From NCBI GenBank assembly GCA_029983695.1, contig JASBZB010000008.1:62001-126000 (forward strand): a DNA stretch of 64,000 bases, read 5' to 3'. The position numbers were made by a program, and so were the translations under genes. Shown here piece after piece: positions 16,426 to 25,159 of this stretch. Origin of the DNA: Lutispora sp003527145 (lineage in GTDB: Bacteria; Bacillota; Clostridia; Lutisporales; Lutisporaceae). Below the pieces are notes generated by a model. It saw only the letters and a program-made list of their open reading frames with translations, did no database searches and was not told where the DNA came from. Position 1 is the stretch's first letter. The number at the start of each line of letters is the position of its first letter.

Positions 16426-17334
16426 ATGTACTTAACAACAATTGCCGTTAAAAATAATGATGAAAAGATAAAAAATCATATATATTCAGAGCTGGAATCC
16501 ATTAAGAGAGAAGATATGAATATAACGCATGAAGAATATATAGCCGGAGATACGGTCTTCATAAGATGCGGATTGAAAGAAGGATTTATGGCAAAGCTTA
16601 AAGAGCCCAGGTCCTGTGAAGACCTTAAGTATTTGCTGGCTGAAATTTTATGTGATGTTATTATAAATAATTATGAATCAAAGATATTAAAAAAGATAAT
16701 AAAAGAATATTATCTATATCTGAGCGAATACGAAAGGAATCAAATATATGAATCTTCCATCAAGATTCTTGAGGCCGAAGACAGATGTAAAGAAGGATTT
16801 TATGGACAAACGAGGCGAACAAGAATTATAAGAAAGATATTAAATTATCTTAATGCAGAGAATATAATAATAATTGACGGATTTGTCAATTTCAGATTAA
16901 ATGATTATATTAAAGATTTAAGCAGTATTGTGGAGAAAGCAGTAGAGAGTTATATTACTGAGAGAGAGTATAATGAATTTATAAAGCTGCTCAGATATTT
17001 TGTAGAAATACAAGAATGCAAGATCAGCACGGTTCATGTAATGCCTTCAGAAAATAGAGGTTATATCCTTATGGATAGCGAAAAAAAACTCATTGATTAT
17101 GACTGCTTTGAAGAACTGAGCTTAGAACTCAGCGACAGCGACATAAGTGTTGATGATCTCCTCATCAGCACTCTTATAACAATTGCACCCAACAGAGTAG
17201 TTATTCATAATTGCGAGGGCTTTAAAAACAAGGAGCTGTTCAGGACAATAAGCAATGTATTTTATGATAGAATAGACAGCTGTAAAGGATGCGACTTGTG
17301 CAGTATGTTTAAAACAAACAAAGAATTAAATTAA
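16426..17334 (+). CDS. ytxC: Putative sporulation protein YtxC
   Basis: 302 residues, largely helical, matching the YtxC-like family: 'TIAVKN', a central 'YLYLSEYERNQIYESSIKIL', 'RTRIIRKILNYLNAENIIIIDGFVNFRL', 'EKAVESYITEREYNEFIKLLRYFVEIQ', and 'APNRVVIHNCEGFKNKELFRTISNVFYDRI' near the end. The C-terminus has CKGCDLC. In B. subtilis ytxC lies immediately upstream of thrS, and here thrS follows with one gene between, which supports the call. Molecular function is unknown; the link to sporulation is from the family. ATG follows GGAAGGAG. Confidence 0.8.
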   Translation: MYLTTIAVKNNDEKIKNHIYSELESIKREDMNITHEEYIAGDTVFIRCGLKEGFMAKLKEPRSCEDLKYLLAEILCDVIINNYESKILKKIIKEYYLYLSEYERNQIYESSIKILEAEDRCKEGFYGQTRRTRIIRKILNYLNAENIIIIDGFVNFRLNDYIKDLSSIVEKAVESYITEREYNEFIKLLRYFVEIQECKISTVHVMPSENRGYILMDSEKKLIDYDCFEELSLELSDSDISVDDLLISTLITIAPNRVVIHNCEGFKNKELFRTISNVFYDRIDSCKGCDLCSMFKTNKELN

Positions 17335-17401
17335 TGTATTATGTAACCTGTTTATGTTATAATCAATAGTATTAAACTATTGATGTAAACGGGTGAAGAA
17401 A

Positions 17402-18004
17402 ATGATCTATAAAATCTTATTTTCTGTGTTTATCGGCGGAGCTATCGGTTGGGTAACCAATGTATTAGCAATAAAGATGTTGTTCAGACCTTTAAACCCT
17501 ATAAATATACCGATATTAGGCATAGAAATACAAGGCTTGCTGCCTAAGCGCAGGTCTGAGATGGCGGCTAGCATAGGGCAGACGGTGGAGCTGGAACTGA
17601 TAAACTTTAAGGAAATATTTGAAAAGCTTGTAAACGACAATAATACCGATAGGATTATTATAATAGTTAAGGATAAAATTTCTAGAAACATTTATGAAAA
17701 GATGCCTTCTTTAGTTCCTCAAATAATAAAAAATGCAGTTCTTCAATATATAGAAGAACAGATAGATCGAGAAGCTCCAAATATTATGGCGGGTTTAATC
17801 AATGAAATATATGAAAAGGCTTCTAGTGAAATTAAAATTGGCGAAATGATCGAGGAAAAAATAAACGCATTCGATCTGATAAAGATTGAAGAAATTACAT
17901 TAAAAATTGCTCAAAGAGAGTTGAAGCATATTGAAGTATTAGGAGGAGTTTTAGGAGCAATAATAGGTTTATTGCAAGGAATATTATTATTTATATTTAT
18001 TTAG
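17402..18004 (+). CDS. DUF445-family membrane protein (YheB-like)
   Basis: Starts with a membrane helix containing the family signature 'GWVTNVLAIKMLFRPLNPI', then 'GLLPKRRSEMAASIG', a helical cytoplasmic or extracytoplasmic middle of amphipathic segments, and a second membrane helix at the end (VLGAIIGLLQGILLFIFI). At 200 residues it is a short member; B. subtilis YheB and similar proteins are about 370. Function unknown. ATG 17402 is five bases after GGGTGA; GTG 17393 sits in that site. It is between ytxC and the thrS leader. Confidence 0.75.
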   Translation: MIYKILFSVFIGGAIGWVTNVLAIKMLFRPLNPINIPILGIEIQGLLPKRRSEMAASIGQTVELELINFKEIFEKLVNDNNTDRIIIIVKDKISRNIYEKMPSLVPQIIKNAVLQYIEEQIDREAPNIMAGLINEIYEKASSEIKIGEMIEEKINAFDLIKIEEITLKIAQRELKHIEVLGGVLGAIIGLLQGILLFIFI

Positions 18005-18006
18005 TA

Positions 18007-18035
18007 TTGACATATTAAAACAATGGCATTAAAAT
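18007..18035 (+). promoter_or_regulatory. Promoter of thrS
   Basis: TTGACA - 17 bp - TAAAAT, just after the DUF445 stop codon and before the T-box leader. Confidence 0.75.
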
Positions 18036-18044
18036 TATATCAAT

Positions 18045-18267
18045 AATTAAATGCATTGAAGAGGACAAGTAAAACAATTGCTGCCATTAGAGAAGAAATG
18101 TCATAGGCTGAAAGCATTTCTTGGCAAGAATGTTTGAATACCACCTTGGAGCAGAGAGCTGAAATCAGTAGGCTTATCCGATGATCACGTTATAATCTAT
18201 GAGTTGCAATTAGGGTGGAACCGCGGTTTTCTCTCGCCCCTTAGGGGACGAGAGTTTTTGTTTTTTT
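18045..18267 (+). promoter_or_regulatory. T-box riboswitch (threonine) of thrS
   Basis: Contains the T-box AGGGTGGAACCGCGG at 18212-18226 that reads the tRNA CCA end, and a terminator formed by CTCTCG..CCCC-TTA-GGGG..CGAGAG and a T-run (18231-18267). The Stem I specifier region reads GAATACCACC; the codon ACC (18140-18142) fits threonine. Uncharged tRNA-Thr should favour read-through. Confidence 0.9.
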
Positions 18268-18298
18268 GTAAATCAATAGTAAAACAGGAGGGAAAGTT

Positions 18299-20209
18299 AT
18301 GATAAAGATTACTTTAAAGGACGGTTCAGTAAGAGAATATGAAAAGGGAATCAAGGTTCTAGACATTGTTGCTTCAATAGGAAGCGGACTTCTTAAAGCT
18401 GCGCTTGCGGCAAAGGTCAACGGTGAAGTGGTTGAGCTTAGCAAACCGGTAGAACAAGACTCTGCATTGGAGGTTTTGACTTTTGATGATGAGGATGGAA
18501 GGCTTCCCCTGAGACACACTTCTTCTCACGTGTTGGCACAGGCAGTAAAAAGACTATATCCGGATGTAAAGCTTGCAATAGGGCCTGCCATAGACAACGG
18601 CTTCTATTATGATTTTGATTCGGAGAAAACATTTACCGAAGCAGAACTGGAACTCATCGAAAAAGAAATGGCAAACATAGTCAAGGAAGACTATAAGCTG
18701 GAGAGATTTGAACTCCCTCGGGAAGAAGCTATAAAGCTTATGGAAGAGAAAGGCGAAAACTACAAGGTAGAATTGATCAAGGATTTGCCGGAGGATGAAA
18801 TTATTTCATTCTATAAGCAAGGCGAATTTGTAGATCTTTGCGCAGGGCCTCATGTTTCGTCAACAGGCAAAATAAAGGCCTTTAAGCTGTTGAGCGTTGC
18901 AGGTGCATATTGGCGCGGAAGCGAGAAAAATAAAATGCTTCAAAGGATATATGGAACTTCTTTCGTTAAGAAGAGCCAGCTTGATGAACACCTTAATATG
19001 CTTGAAGAGGCAAAGAGGAGAGATCACAGGAAGTTAGGCAAGGAGTTGGATTTGTTCAGCATCCTGGAAGAAGGCCCTGGATTCCCATTCTTCCATCCAA
19101 AGGGAATGGTAATAAGAAATGTACTGGAGGATTTCTGGAGGAAAGAGCATAAGAAAAACGGATATGAGGAAATCAAAACTCCTATAATATTGAGCGAAGA
19201 GCTATGGCACAGATCAGGCCATTGGGATCATTACAAGGAAAACATGTACTTTACAAAAATAGATGAAGGAGATTATGCAGTAAAGCCCATGAACTGCCCA
19301 GGAGGACTTTTGATGTACAAAAGAGACCTTCACAGCTACAGAGAACTGCCCATAAGAATGGGTGAGCTGGGACTGGTTCACAGGCATGAGCTTTCGGGAG
19401 CCCTTCACGGCTTGATGAGGGTAAGGTGCTTTACTCAGGATGATGCACATATTTTCATGATGCCCTCGCAGATAAAGGATGAAATATTGGGAGTTATCAA
19501 AATGGTGGATCAATTCTACAGCTTGTTTGGCTTTAAATATTTCGTTGAGCTGTCAACAAGGCCTGAGAACTCCATGGGATCTGATGAAGATTGGGAAGCA
19601 GCTACAAATGCTTTGAAGGATGCTTTGGACTCCATAGGACGGCAGTATAAGATAAATGAAGGAGACGGCGCATTCTATGGGCCAAAAATTGATTTTCATC
19701 TTCAGGACTGCATCGGCCGTACTTGGCAGTGCGGTACAATTCAATTGGATTTCCAGATGCCGGAGAGATTTGATATCACTTATGTAGGAGCAGATGGAGA
19801 GAAGCACAGGCCAGTTATGATTCACAGAGTAATATTCGGCAGCATAGAAAGATTCATTGCCATATTGACTGAGCATTTTGCAGGAGCATTCCCGGTCTGG
19901 ATAGCACCTACTCAAGTGACCGTGATACCTGTATCTGAAAGGCAGTATGACTATGCAAAGGAAATTGCAGGAAGATTAAATGAATTGGATATAAGGGTTG
20001 AATCGGACCTTAGGAGTGAGAAGGTGGGATATAAGATCAGAGAAGCTCAGCTTAAAAAGGTGCCTTATATGCTGATTTTAGGAGATAAGGAAGTAGAAGG
20101 CGGCAGTGTTTCCGTGAGGGACAGGAAAGAAGGAGACAAAGGTGCGATGAAGCTTCAAGATTTCATATCTCATATACAAAATGAAATAGCCGGTAAGATA
20201 AACAAATAG
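18299..20209 (+). CDS. thrS: Threonyl-tRNA synthetase
   Basis: 636 residues. An N-terminal TGS domain (about 1-60), an editing domain with the HxxxH pattern in 'HTSSHVLAQAV' and the later 'CAGPHVSSTG', a class II catalytic core with 'MNCPGG', 'HRHELSGALHG' and 'FTQDDAHIF', motif 3 'MIHRVIFGSIERF', and the C-terminal anticodon-binding domain ('PTQVTVIPVSERQYDYA'). Zinc ligands Cys and two His are present. ATG follows AGGAGGG. Controlled by the upstream T-box and ended by its own terminator. Confidence 0.97.
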   Translation: MIKITLKDGSVREYEKGIKVLDIVASIGSGLLKAALAAKVNGEVVELSKPVEQDSALEVLTFDDEDGRLPLRHTSSHVLAQAVKRLYPDVKLAIGPAIDNGFYYDFDSEKTFTEAELELIEKEMANIVKEDYKLERFELPREEAIKLMEEKGENYKVELIKDLPEDEIISFYKQGEFVDLCAGPHVSSTGKIKAFKLLSVAGAYWRGSEKNKMLQRIYGTSFVKKSQLDEHLNMLEEAKRRDHRKLGKELDLFSILEEGPGFPFFHPKGMVIRNVLEDFWRKEHKKNGYEEIKTPIILSEELWHRSGHWDHYKENMYFTKIDEGDYAVKPMNCPGGLLMYKRDLHSYRELPIRMGELGLVHRHELSGALHGLMRVRCFTQDDAHIFMMPSQIKDEILGVIKMVDQFYSLFGFKYFVELSTRPENSMGSDEDWEAATNALKDALDSIGRQYKINEGDGAFYGPKIDFHLQDCIGRTWQCGTIQLDFQMPERFDITYVGADGEKHRPVMIHRVIFGSIERFIAILTEHFAGAFPVWIAPTQVTVIPVSERQYDYAKEIAGRLNELDIRVESDLRSEKVGYKIREAQLKKVPYMLILGDKEVEGGSVSVRDRKEGDKGAMKLQDFISHIQNEIAGKINK

Positions 20210-20237
20210 ATATGAGTTAAAATTTTTAGCTGCATTT

Positions 20238-20279
20238 ATAAGCAAGTAGGACATGAAAATGTTTTACTTGCTTATTTTA
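20238..20279 (+). terminator. Terminator of thrS
   Basis: ATAAGCAAGTA and TACTTGCTTAT form an 11-bp stem with a 16-base loop, followed by a short T-run. Confidence 0.7.
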
Positions 20280-20309
20280 TGTCGAAGCAGTAATAATATA
20301 AAGAATATT

Positions 20310-20338
20310 TTGATTTTTACATACTTTTAGGCTAAAAT
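20310..20338 (+). promoter_or_regulatory. Promoter candidate for the solute-binding protein operon
   Basis: TTGATT - 17 bp - TAAAAT, about 75 bp before the TTG start at 20415. Confidence 0.5.
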
Positions 20339-20414
20339 CATATTACAGACATTTCTAAGGAGCTAATAACTTATTGAAGGATAACAGGTAAGATTTTTTA
20401 CGGGGGGTGAAGAT

Positions 20415-22052
20415 TTGGATAGAGATAACAACTCATCTCTAATGCTTCCTGCATCTATTGCTATTATTATAGCAGTCATATTTGCATTATTTAACTATGC
20501 ACCCGTAAAAAAAGCTCCGATTGTGAATACAGCAGGCAGTACAAATAATACAAATCAAAGGTTGATCATTGGACGTGCCAATGATTCAGTGACCTTGGAT
20601 CCTGCAAGCACAACAGAAATGAATTCCTTTAAGGTAACAGTAAATATATTTGAGACTTTGGTAAAATATGAAAAGAATGAAGGCAGGATCATACCATGTC
20701 TCGCTGAGAGCTGGAATTCCAGTGAAGATGGATTGACCTGGGTATTTAAGCTGCGCGAGGGAATACGTTTTCATGATGGAACTGATTTCAATGCCAGTGC
20801 TGTTTGCTTTAACTTTCATAGATGGATGGATAAAGATAATCCCTATCATAACGGTAAATTCAGTTATTGGAATACAGTTTTTGGCGGTTTCCCCGGATTT
20901 GTAGATAGTGTAAAAGCACTTTCAAATCATTCGTTAGAAATAAAGCTTAACAAACCATATGCACCATTTTTAAATGCATTGGCCATGCCGGCATTTGGAA
21001 TAGCCGGCCCTGAGGCTATAAAGGAGCATAATGAGGATTTATTCAAACATCCGGTTGGTACAGGCCCTTTCCTTTTAAAAAGCTGGGAGCACAATAAGAG
21101 TATCATTCTTGAAAGAAATGATAAGTATTGGAACGGAAGGGCTAAAGTTAAAGAAATAGAGTTCAGGATTATTCCGGGAAACAAAGACAGATTGGAGGAA
21201 CTGAAGCAGGGTTCAATCCACATTGCGGATTATCTGAGTCCGGTTGATATCGCAGAAGTCAAATACGATCCAAATTTGCATTTATACTTGAGGCCCAGCT
21301 TCAATGTAGGCTATATAGCGATGAACAATGAAAGATTTCCTTTTAATAAGCGAGATGTAAGAGTTGCCATCAATCATGCAATAGACAAGGAAAAGCTTGT
21401 TAACGATGTATTTGATAATTTTGCTAAACCGGCAGCAACCTATATTCCACCTTCTCTTTGGGGCTACAATAACAATTTGAAGACTTACGAATATGACCCG
21501 GATAAATCCCGAAAGCTTATGCAGGAGGCAGGGTTTCCTAACGGTTTCAAAACCACATTATGGGTGATGGATGCGGCCCGTGACTACTTCCCAAAGCCTT
21601 TGCAAGTAGCAGAGTTTGTAAAGGAAAGTTTGAAGCAAGTCGGCATCTACGCAGAAATAAAAGTGTTTAACTGGGATGAATACTTGACAAGGATACGCAA
21701 CGGAGAACATGAAATTGCACTTATCGGTTGGACAGGCGATTATGCCGATCCGGATAATTTCTTATATACTATGTTTGCATCGGAGAATGCAAAGCCGGGA
21801 TTTGCCGCTAATTACTCTTTATATAAAAGCAAAGAAGCTGATCAATTGTTAATACAGGCAAGAGAAACCACAAATATGGTTTTTAGAAGGAGCCTATATA
21901 GAAGCTTACAGGAAATAGTGAATTATGAAGCTCCTTCAGTTCCTTTGGTACACACTATGCCAGTGATGGCATCACGATTGTCGGTTAGGGGATATGTACC
22001 CAGCATGACAGGTATAGAGTCATTAGAGAATGTCGAGCTTGCTTCAGAATAG
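20415..22052 (+). CDS. Family-5 solute-binding protein (Opp/Dpp type), membrane-anchored
   Basis: Binds a peptide-like or related solute outside the membrane for an ABC importer. The mature part has the family landmarks 'LDPASTTEMNSFKVTVNIFETLV', 'LAESWNSSEDGLTWVFKLREGIRFHDG', 'PVGTGPFLLKSWE', 'RVAINHAIDKEKLV' and 'GWTGDYADPDNFLYTMF'. Unlike most such proteins there is no lipobox; residues 10-28 form a single uncleaved-looking membrane helix (LPASIAIIIAVIFALF). TTG start behind GGGGGTGAAG. No Opp permease or ATPase genes are adjacent; the only such set in the window is at 38.5-43.7 kb, which itself lacks a binding protein. Downstream genes: a DUF6305-like protein and a two-component system. 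A sensor-accessory role is also possible. Confidence 0.85.
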   Translation: MDRDNNSSLMLPASIAIIIAVIFALFNYAPVKKAPIVNTAGSTNNTNQRLIIGRANDSVTLDPASTTEMNSFKVTVNIFETLVKYEKNEGRIIPCLAESWNSSEDGLTWVFKLREGIRFHDGTDFNASAVCFNFHRWMDKDNPYHNGKFSYWNTVFGGFPGFVDSVKALSNHSLEIKLNKPYAPFLNALAMPAFGIAGPEAIKEHNEDLFKHPVGTGPFLLKSWEHNKSIILERNDKYWNGRAKVKEIEFRIIPGNKDRLEELKQGSIHIADYLSPVDIAEVKYDPNLHLYLRPSFNVGYIAMNNERFPFNKRDVRVAINHAIDKEKLVNDVFDNFAKPAATYIPPSLWGYNNNLKTYEYDPDKSRKLMQEAGFPNGFKTTLWVMDAARDYFPKPLQVAEFVKESLKQVGIYAEIKVFNWDEYLTRIRNGEHEIALIGWTGDYADPDNFLYTMFASENAKPGFAANYSLYKSKEADQLLIQARETTNMVFRRSLYRSLQEIVNYEAPSVPLVHTMPVMASRLSVRGYVPSMTGIESLENVELASE

Positions 22053-22074
22053 TGAAAAGGTTGGAGTTTAGGAA

Positions 22075-22668
22075 ATGAAAAGAAAGTTTCTTCGGGTTGT
22101 GTTATTCGCCGCACTTTTTGCATCAATAATCATAAATATGCCATTGAAAGATAAAAATAATACAAAAATATTCACACTTCCAGGTCTGCCTCGTCCGATA
22201 GCAAAGACTCCCATTGCTATTATTTCTGCAGGACAAAGCACGGACTCATACATAATTCACGACATATCAAATCAATTAATGCTTCGAAGCTTTTTTATGC
22301 CTCAGGCTAGAGACACAGATTTAAAAGAGGTTAATACGATAGTATTTGTTATAGGATATAGCTCGTTAGGCATGAAGCTTCAGAATATAAGCTATGAAGA
22401 AGAAATAGAGCGTATTGATAAACTTCTGGAGAAGGCAAAAAATGAAGATTTAAAAGTTCTTACCATAGTAATGGGCGGAGGGCAGCTCGACAACAGAACT
22501 GAACAGATGATAAGGCTTATAGGTTCCGGAACAGATTATTTCATAGGCTTGCGCAAATCAGGCGAGGAGAGCATTTTGATTGAGCTTACAAAAGATGAAG
22601 ATATCCCGTTGACTCTGGTTGACAAGGTAAATGATATCATAGAACCCTTTGCTTCTGTCTTCCGGTAA
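22075..22668 (+). CDS. Secreted DUF6305-like protein
   Basis: The N-terminus is a signal peptide or anchor (RKFLRVVLFAALFASIII). The mature part fits my memory of DUF6305 proteins: 'TPIAIISAGQSTDSYI', 'VNTIVFVIGYSSLGMKLQNISYEEEIERIDKLLEKAK', 'LTIVMGGGQLDNRTEQMIRLI' and 'IPLTLVDKVNDIIEPF'. The family has no known activity; it looks like an alpha/beta binding fold. The gene lies 22 bp after the solute-binding protein and 58 bp before the histidine kinase, so it may be an extracytoplasmic partner of either. Family name is moderately certain. Confidence 0.6.
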   Translation: MKRKFLRVVLFAALFASIIINMPLKDKNNTKIFTLPGLPRPIAKTPIAIISAGQSTDSYIIHDISNQLMLRSFFMPQARDTDLKEVNTIVFVIGYSSLGMKLQNISYEEEIERIDKLLEKAKNEDLKVLTIVMGGGQLDNRTEQMIRLIGSGTDYFIGLRKSGEESILIELTKDEDIPLTLVDKVNDIIEPFASVFR

Positions 22669-22681
22669 TCAACAATTATTC

Positions 22682-22709
22682 CCTATAAAAAGCGACCTAT
22701 AAAAAGCGA
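22682..22709 (+). repeat. Tandem 14-bp direct repeat
   Basis: CCTATAAAAAGCGA occurs twice head to tail in the short gap between the DUF6305-like gene and the kinase gene. A near-match in reverse orientation lies at 25059-25072 before the DUF3798 gene, so it may be a regulator-binding site rather than a chance duplication. Confidence 0.6.
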
Positions 22710-22726
22710 ATGGAAGTGGTAGTATT

Positions 22727-24136
22727 ATGATAAATAGCGGAATAAAGGTCAGTGAGATTAAGCATGCCAGGCTATTCCTGACTGCGGGTTTTTTACTTAT
22801 TTGCCTCGGCTTACTTTTCCCTGTCTATACAGAGCAAGTCTGGTTTAATATAATCATAAAGATACGGGATGCCATCAATACAGGAGACAGCGGTCATCTC
22901 ATCCTTGGATCGGCTAAAGCTAATTTTCTGAATGCAATCCAAAGCACATTTATTTTTATGGGAATCATGCTGGTAATATTTCATTCAAAACTCAGATACT
23001 GCTTAACCGCTTTTGATAAATTTCTTGTATCCTCGATTGCCGTTATTGTTTTACATTGGATGGATTCTCTAATATTCGAAATATCCTGGGAACCTGTGTC
23101 AACAATAATGGCTCTTTTTATAATATTAATGCTTTTTGAGAAATTATTTGGAGAAACAAATAGTTTCATCCAGGTTTTTATAGTTTCTATACAGTTTTTT
23201 TTTGCTTTCAACTGGTTAAATATTATGCCTTTTTTTTCAATATATCTTTTTGGACAAAGCGATATTCCTTATAGCATCAAGATAACAGGCATATACCTGA
23301 ATGCTGCTGCAGTCTTGAATTTTTCCGGATTTGCATTTTTTCTGCCCTTTATCATATCCGCTTTTATAACTGCTACTCTCTTTATTATCAGCTCAAAGAA
23401 TATACGCATTATGAGGGAAAATTACGAAAAAGAAAGCGAAATTAGAAATATGAGAGCCAAGGCTTTAGAAAACCGGGTATATAAAGAGGTGAAGTCTTTA
23501 GTGCATGATTTAAAGACGCCATTGGTAACGATCAGAGGCTTGAACTCTCTAATACTTTCGAAAAGCAGTAACGTAAAGCTGAAAGAGTACAGCGAACGCA
23601 TTGAAAGTTCGGTAACAAAGATGAGTGAAATGATATCCAGTTTTCTTTATGAGGATTCCCGCCAGAGATTGAAGACTGAAGAACTGATAAGTTATATAAG
23701 AGCACAGCTGCCTTTAGAGGACGAAGAAATAAGATTTACAATCAGTGTTGACGATGAGCTTTCAGATGTATATATAAATAAGATTTTGATTGCCAGAGCA
23801 GTTATTAATATATTGGAAAATGCAATTTTCGTACCATGCAAGCATCCCTATAAAATAATAAACATGGACGTAAAGCAAGCGGAAGAAGGAATTAATATAA
23901 GCATTCAAGATAACGGTATAGGCATAAAGGAGTCAGAGCTTGATCGGGTATGGGAGATAGGCTACTCGACAAACGATACTTCAGGCTTAGGCCTCCCGTT
24001 TGCCAAAAGTATCTTTGAGGACAATGGGGGAAGAATAGAAATTCATAGTCAGGTGGACATAGGAACAACAGTTGCTATCTTCCTGCCTTCCTTTAAATTT
24101 TACGAAAGGTCGGCATACAAGCCTATGAATATTTAG
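22727..24136 (+). CDS. Sensor histidine kinase with membrane-embedded sensor region
   Basis: The first 225 residues hold about six hydrophobic helices with little extracellular sequence and no PAS or HAMP domain. A short coiled linker leads to the HisKA region with the phospho-His in 'VHDLKTPLVTIRG', then the ATPase domain with N-box 'VINILENAI', G1 'DNGIGI' and G2 'GLGLPFAKSI'. It should phosphorylate the response regulator encoded 16 bp downstream. The signal probably involves the membrane or another membrane protein, possibly the neighbouring solute-binding or DUF6305-like proteins. Confidence 0.9.
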   Translation: MINSGIKVSEIKHARLFLTAGFLLICLGLLFPVYTEQVWFNIIIKIRDAINTGDSGHLILGSAKANFLNAIQSTFIFMGIMLVIFHSKLRYCLTAFDKFLVSSIAVIVLHWMDSLIFEISWEPVSTIMALFIILMLFEKLFGETNSFIQVFIVSIQFFFAFNWLNIMPFFSIYLFGQSDIPYSIKITGIYLNAAAVLNFSGFAFFLPFIISAFITATLFIISSKNIRIMRENYEKESEIRNMRAKALENRVYKEVKSLVHDLKTPLVTIRGLNSLILSKSSNVKLKEYSERIESSVTKMSEMISSFLYEDSRQRLKTEELISYIRAQLPLEDEEIRFTISVDDELSDVYINKILIARAVINILENAIFVPCKHPYKIINMDVKQAEEGINISIQDNGIGIKESELDRVWEIGYSTNDTSGLGLPFAKSIFEDNGGRIEIHSQVDIGTTVAIFLPSFKFYERSAYKPMNI

Positions 24137-24152
24137 AATTGAGGTGATTTTG

Positions 24153-24788
24153 TTGAAAAGAGAAAATGTGCCTAGAGTCTTAATAATAGACGATGAAGCT
24201 GATATTCTTTATACTCTGAAAGAAATATGTATATATGGGGGGTGGGACGCTGTTACGGCATCAGGCGGCAGGAAAGGGTATAAACTGTATAAAATATATA
24301 AGCCTAATCTGGTTATAGTGGATTATCATATGGCTGACTGGGATGGACTGACTACGGTAAAGAAAATCCGTGAAACGGACAACGCAGTATCAATCCTGAT
24401 ACTGACTGTTGATGAAAATCAGGAGACATCAGAAAGATTAATTGCTGCAGGTGCAACCGATTTTGCCATAAAACCGATTAAATCCCCTGATTTGATTTCA
24501 AGGATAAAAATAAATCTTAGAATTAATGAAATACAAAAACAACTTACTAAAGAAGTGCATCAGATATATATTGACAAAGGAATAAGCCCTGCCACATTAA
24601 ATATTATATATGATTACTTCAAAGAGCAGGATAGAGGGCTTACAATTGATGATATAACCAGCGGCCTTAACCTGGCATATCAGACTGTACACAGATATAT
24701 ATCATATATGATTGAGGAAAAAAAGATTGAGATTGTTCCCATCTATGGACAAATAGGCAGGCCTAAGAATAAATACAATCTACTATAA
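24153..24788 (+). CDS. Response regulator, CitB/DcuR type
   Basis: Receiver domain (about 8-125) with acidic pair in 'LIIDDEADIL', the phosphoacceptor Asp in 'LVIVDYHMADWDG' and Lys in 'FAIKPIKSP'. A C-terminal part (about 140-211) has a winged-helix type seen in CitB/DcuR/DpiA regulators ('GLTIDDITSGLNLAYQTVHRYISYMIEEKKIEI', 'GRPKNKY'). Such regulators usually control transporter genes near them, here the DUF3798 import operon that follows. TTG 24153 is five bases after GAGGTGA; two other in-frame starts just upstream fall in or too near that site. Confidence 0.88.
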   Translation: MKRENVPRVLIIDDEADILYTLKEICIYGGWDAVTASGGRKGYKLYKIYKPNLVIVDYHMADWDGLTTVKKIRETDNAVSILILTVDENQETSERLIAAGATDFAIKPIKSPDLISRIKINLRINEIQKQLTKEVHQIYIDKGISPATLNIIYDYFKEQDRGLTIDDITSGLNLAYQTVHRYISYMIEEKKIEIVPIYGQIGRPKNKYNLL

Positions 24789-24796
24789 ATTAAATT

Positions 24797-24857
24797 ATGG
24801 AGCTGCTGCAGGATGCAGATGTGTTAAGAATGTGTCCTTCGACAGCTCCATTCTGAT
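24797..24857 (+). terminator. Probable terminator after the response regulator
   Basis: ATGGAGCTG and CAGCTCCAT form a perfect 9-bp stem around a long loop, followed by TCTGATTTTTT. The rest of the gap up to the DUF3798 gene has no coding frame I can support. Confidence 0.5.
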
Positions 24858-25058
24858 TTTTTATATCTATCAATAAGAAACTCTTCTTCAAACCTCCATT
24901 TTATTGAACGAGACTTCATTCAGTGTTAAAAGCATATGTTTTACTTCCAAAAACTTCAGAGAAATATGTTATAAAAATAGGAATACACTGATAATTAACG
25001 AAATTACAAATATATATTAATGAATGAATTTCCTTTTGTATTTTTTGTTCCGAAAAGA

Positions 25059-25126
25059 TAGCTTTTTATATGATTCATGAGCATATATTTATAATGATTA
25101 GCATCTGAAAAGCAATGCTTTTCAGA
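25059..25126 (+). promoter_or_regulatory. Promoter/operator region of the DUF3798 transport operon
   Basis: Contains TAGCTTTTTATATG (25059-25072), which matches the reverse complement of the 14-bp repeat at 22682 at 12 of 14 positions; a TATAAT at 25090-25095; and a hairpin TCTGAAAAGC-AAT-GCTTTTCAGA (25104-25126) without a T-run. The spacing suggests an activator site, a -10 element and a 5'-end stem-loop that may protect or regulate the mRNA. No good -35 is seen, as expected for an activator-dependent promoter. Confidence 0.45.
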
Positions 25127-25159
25127 CTAATAGAAAATGTTTAAATGGAGGGGAATCTA

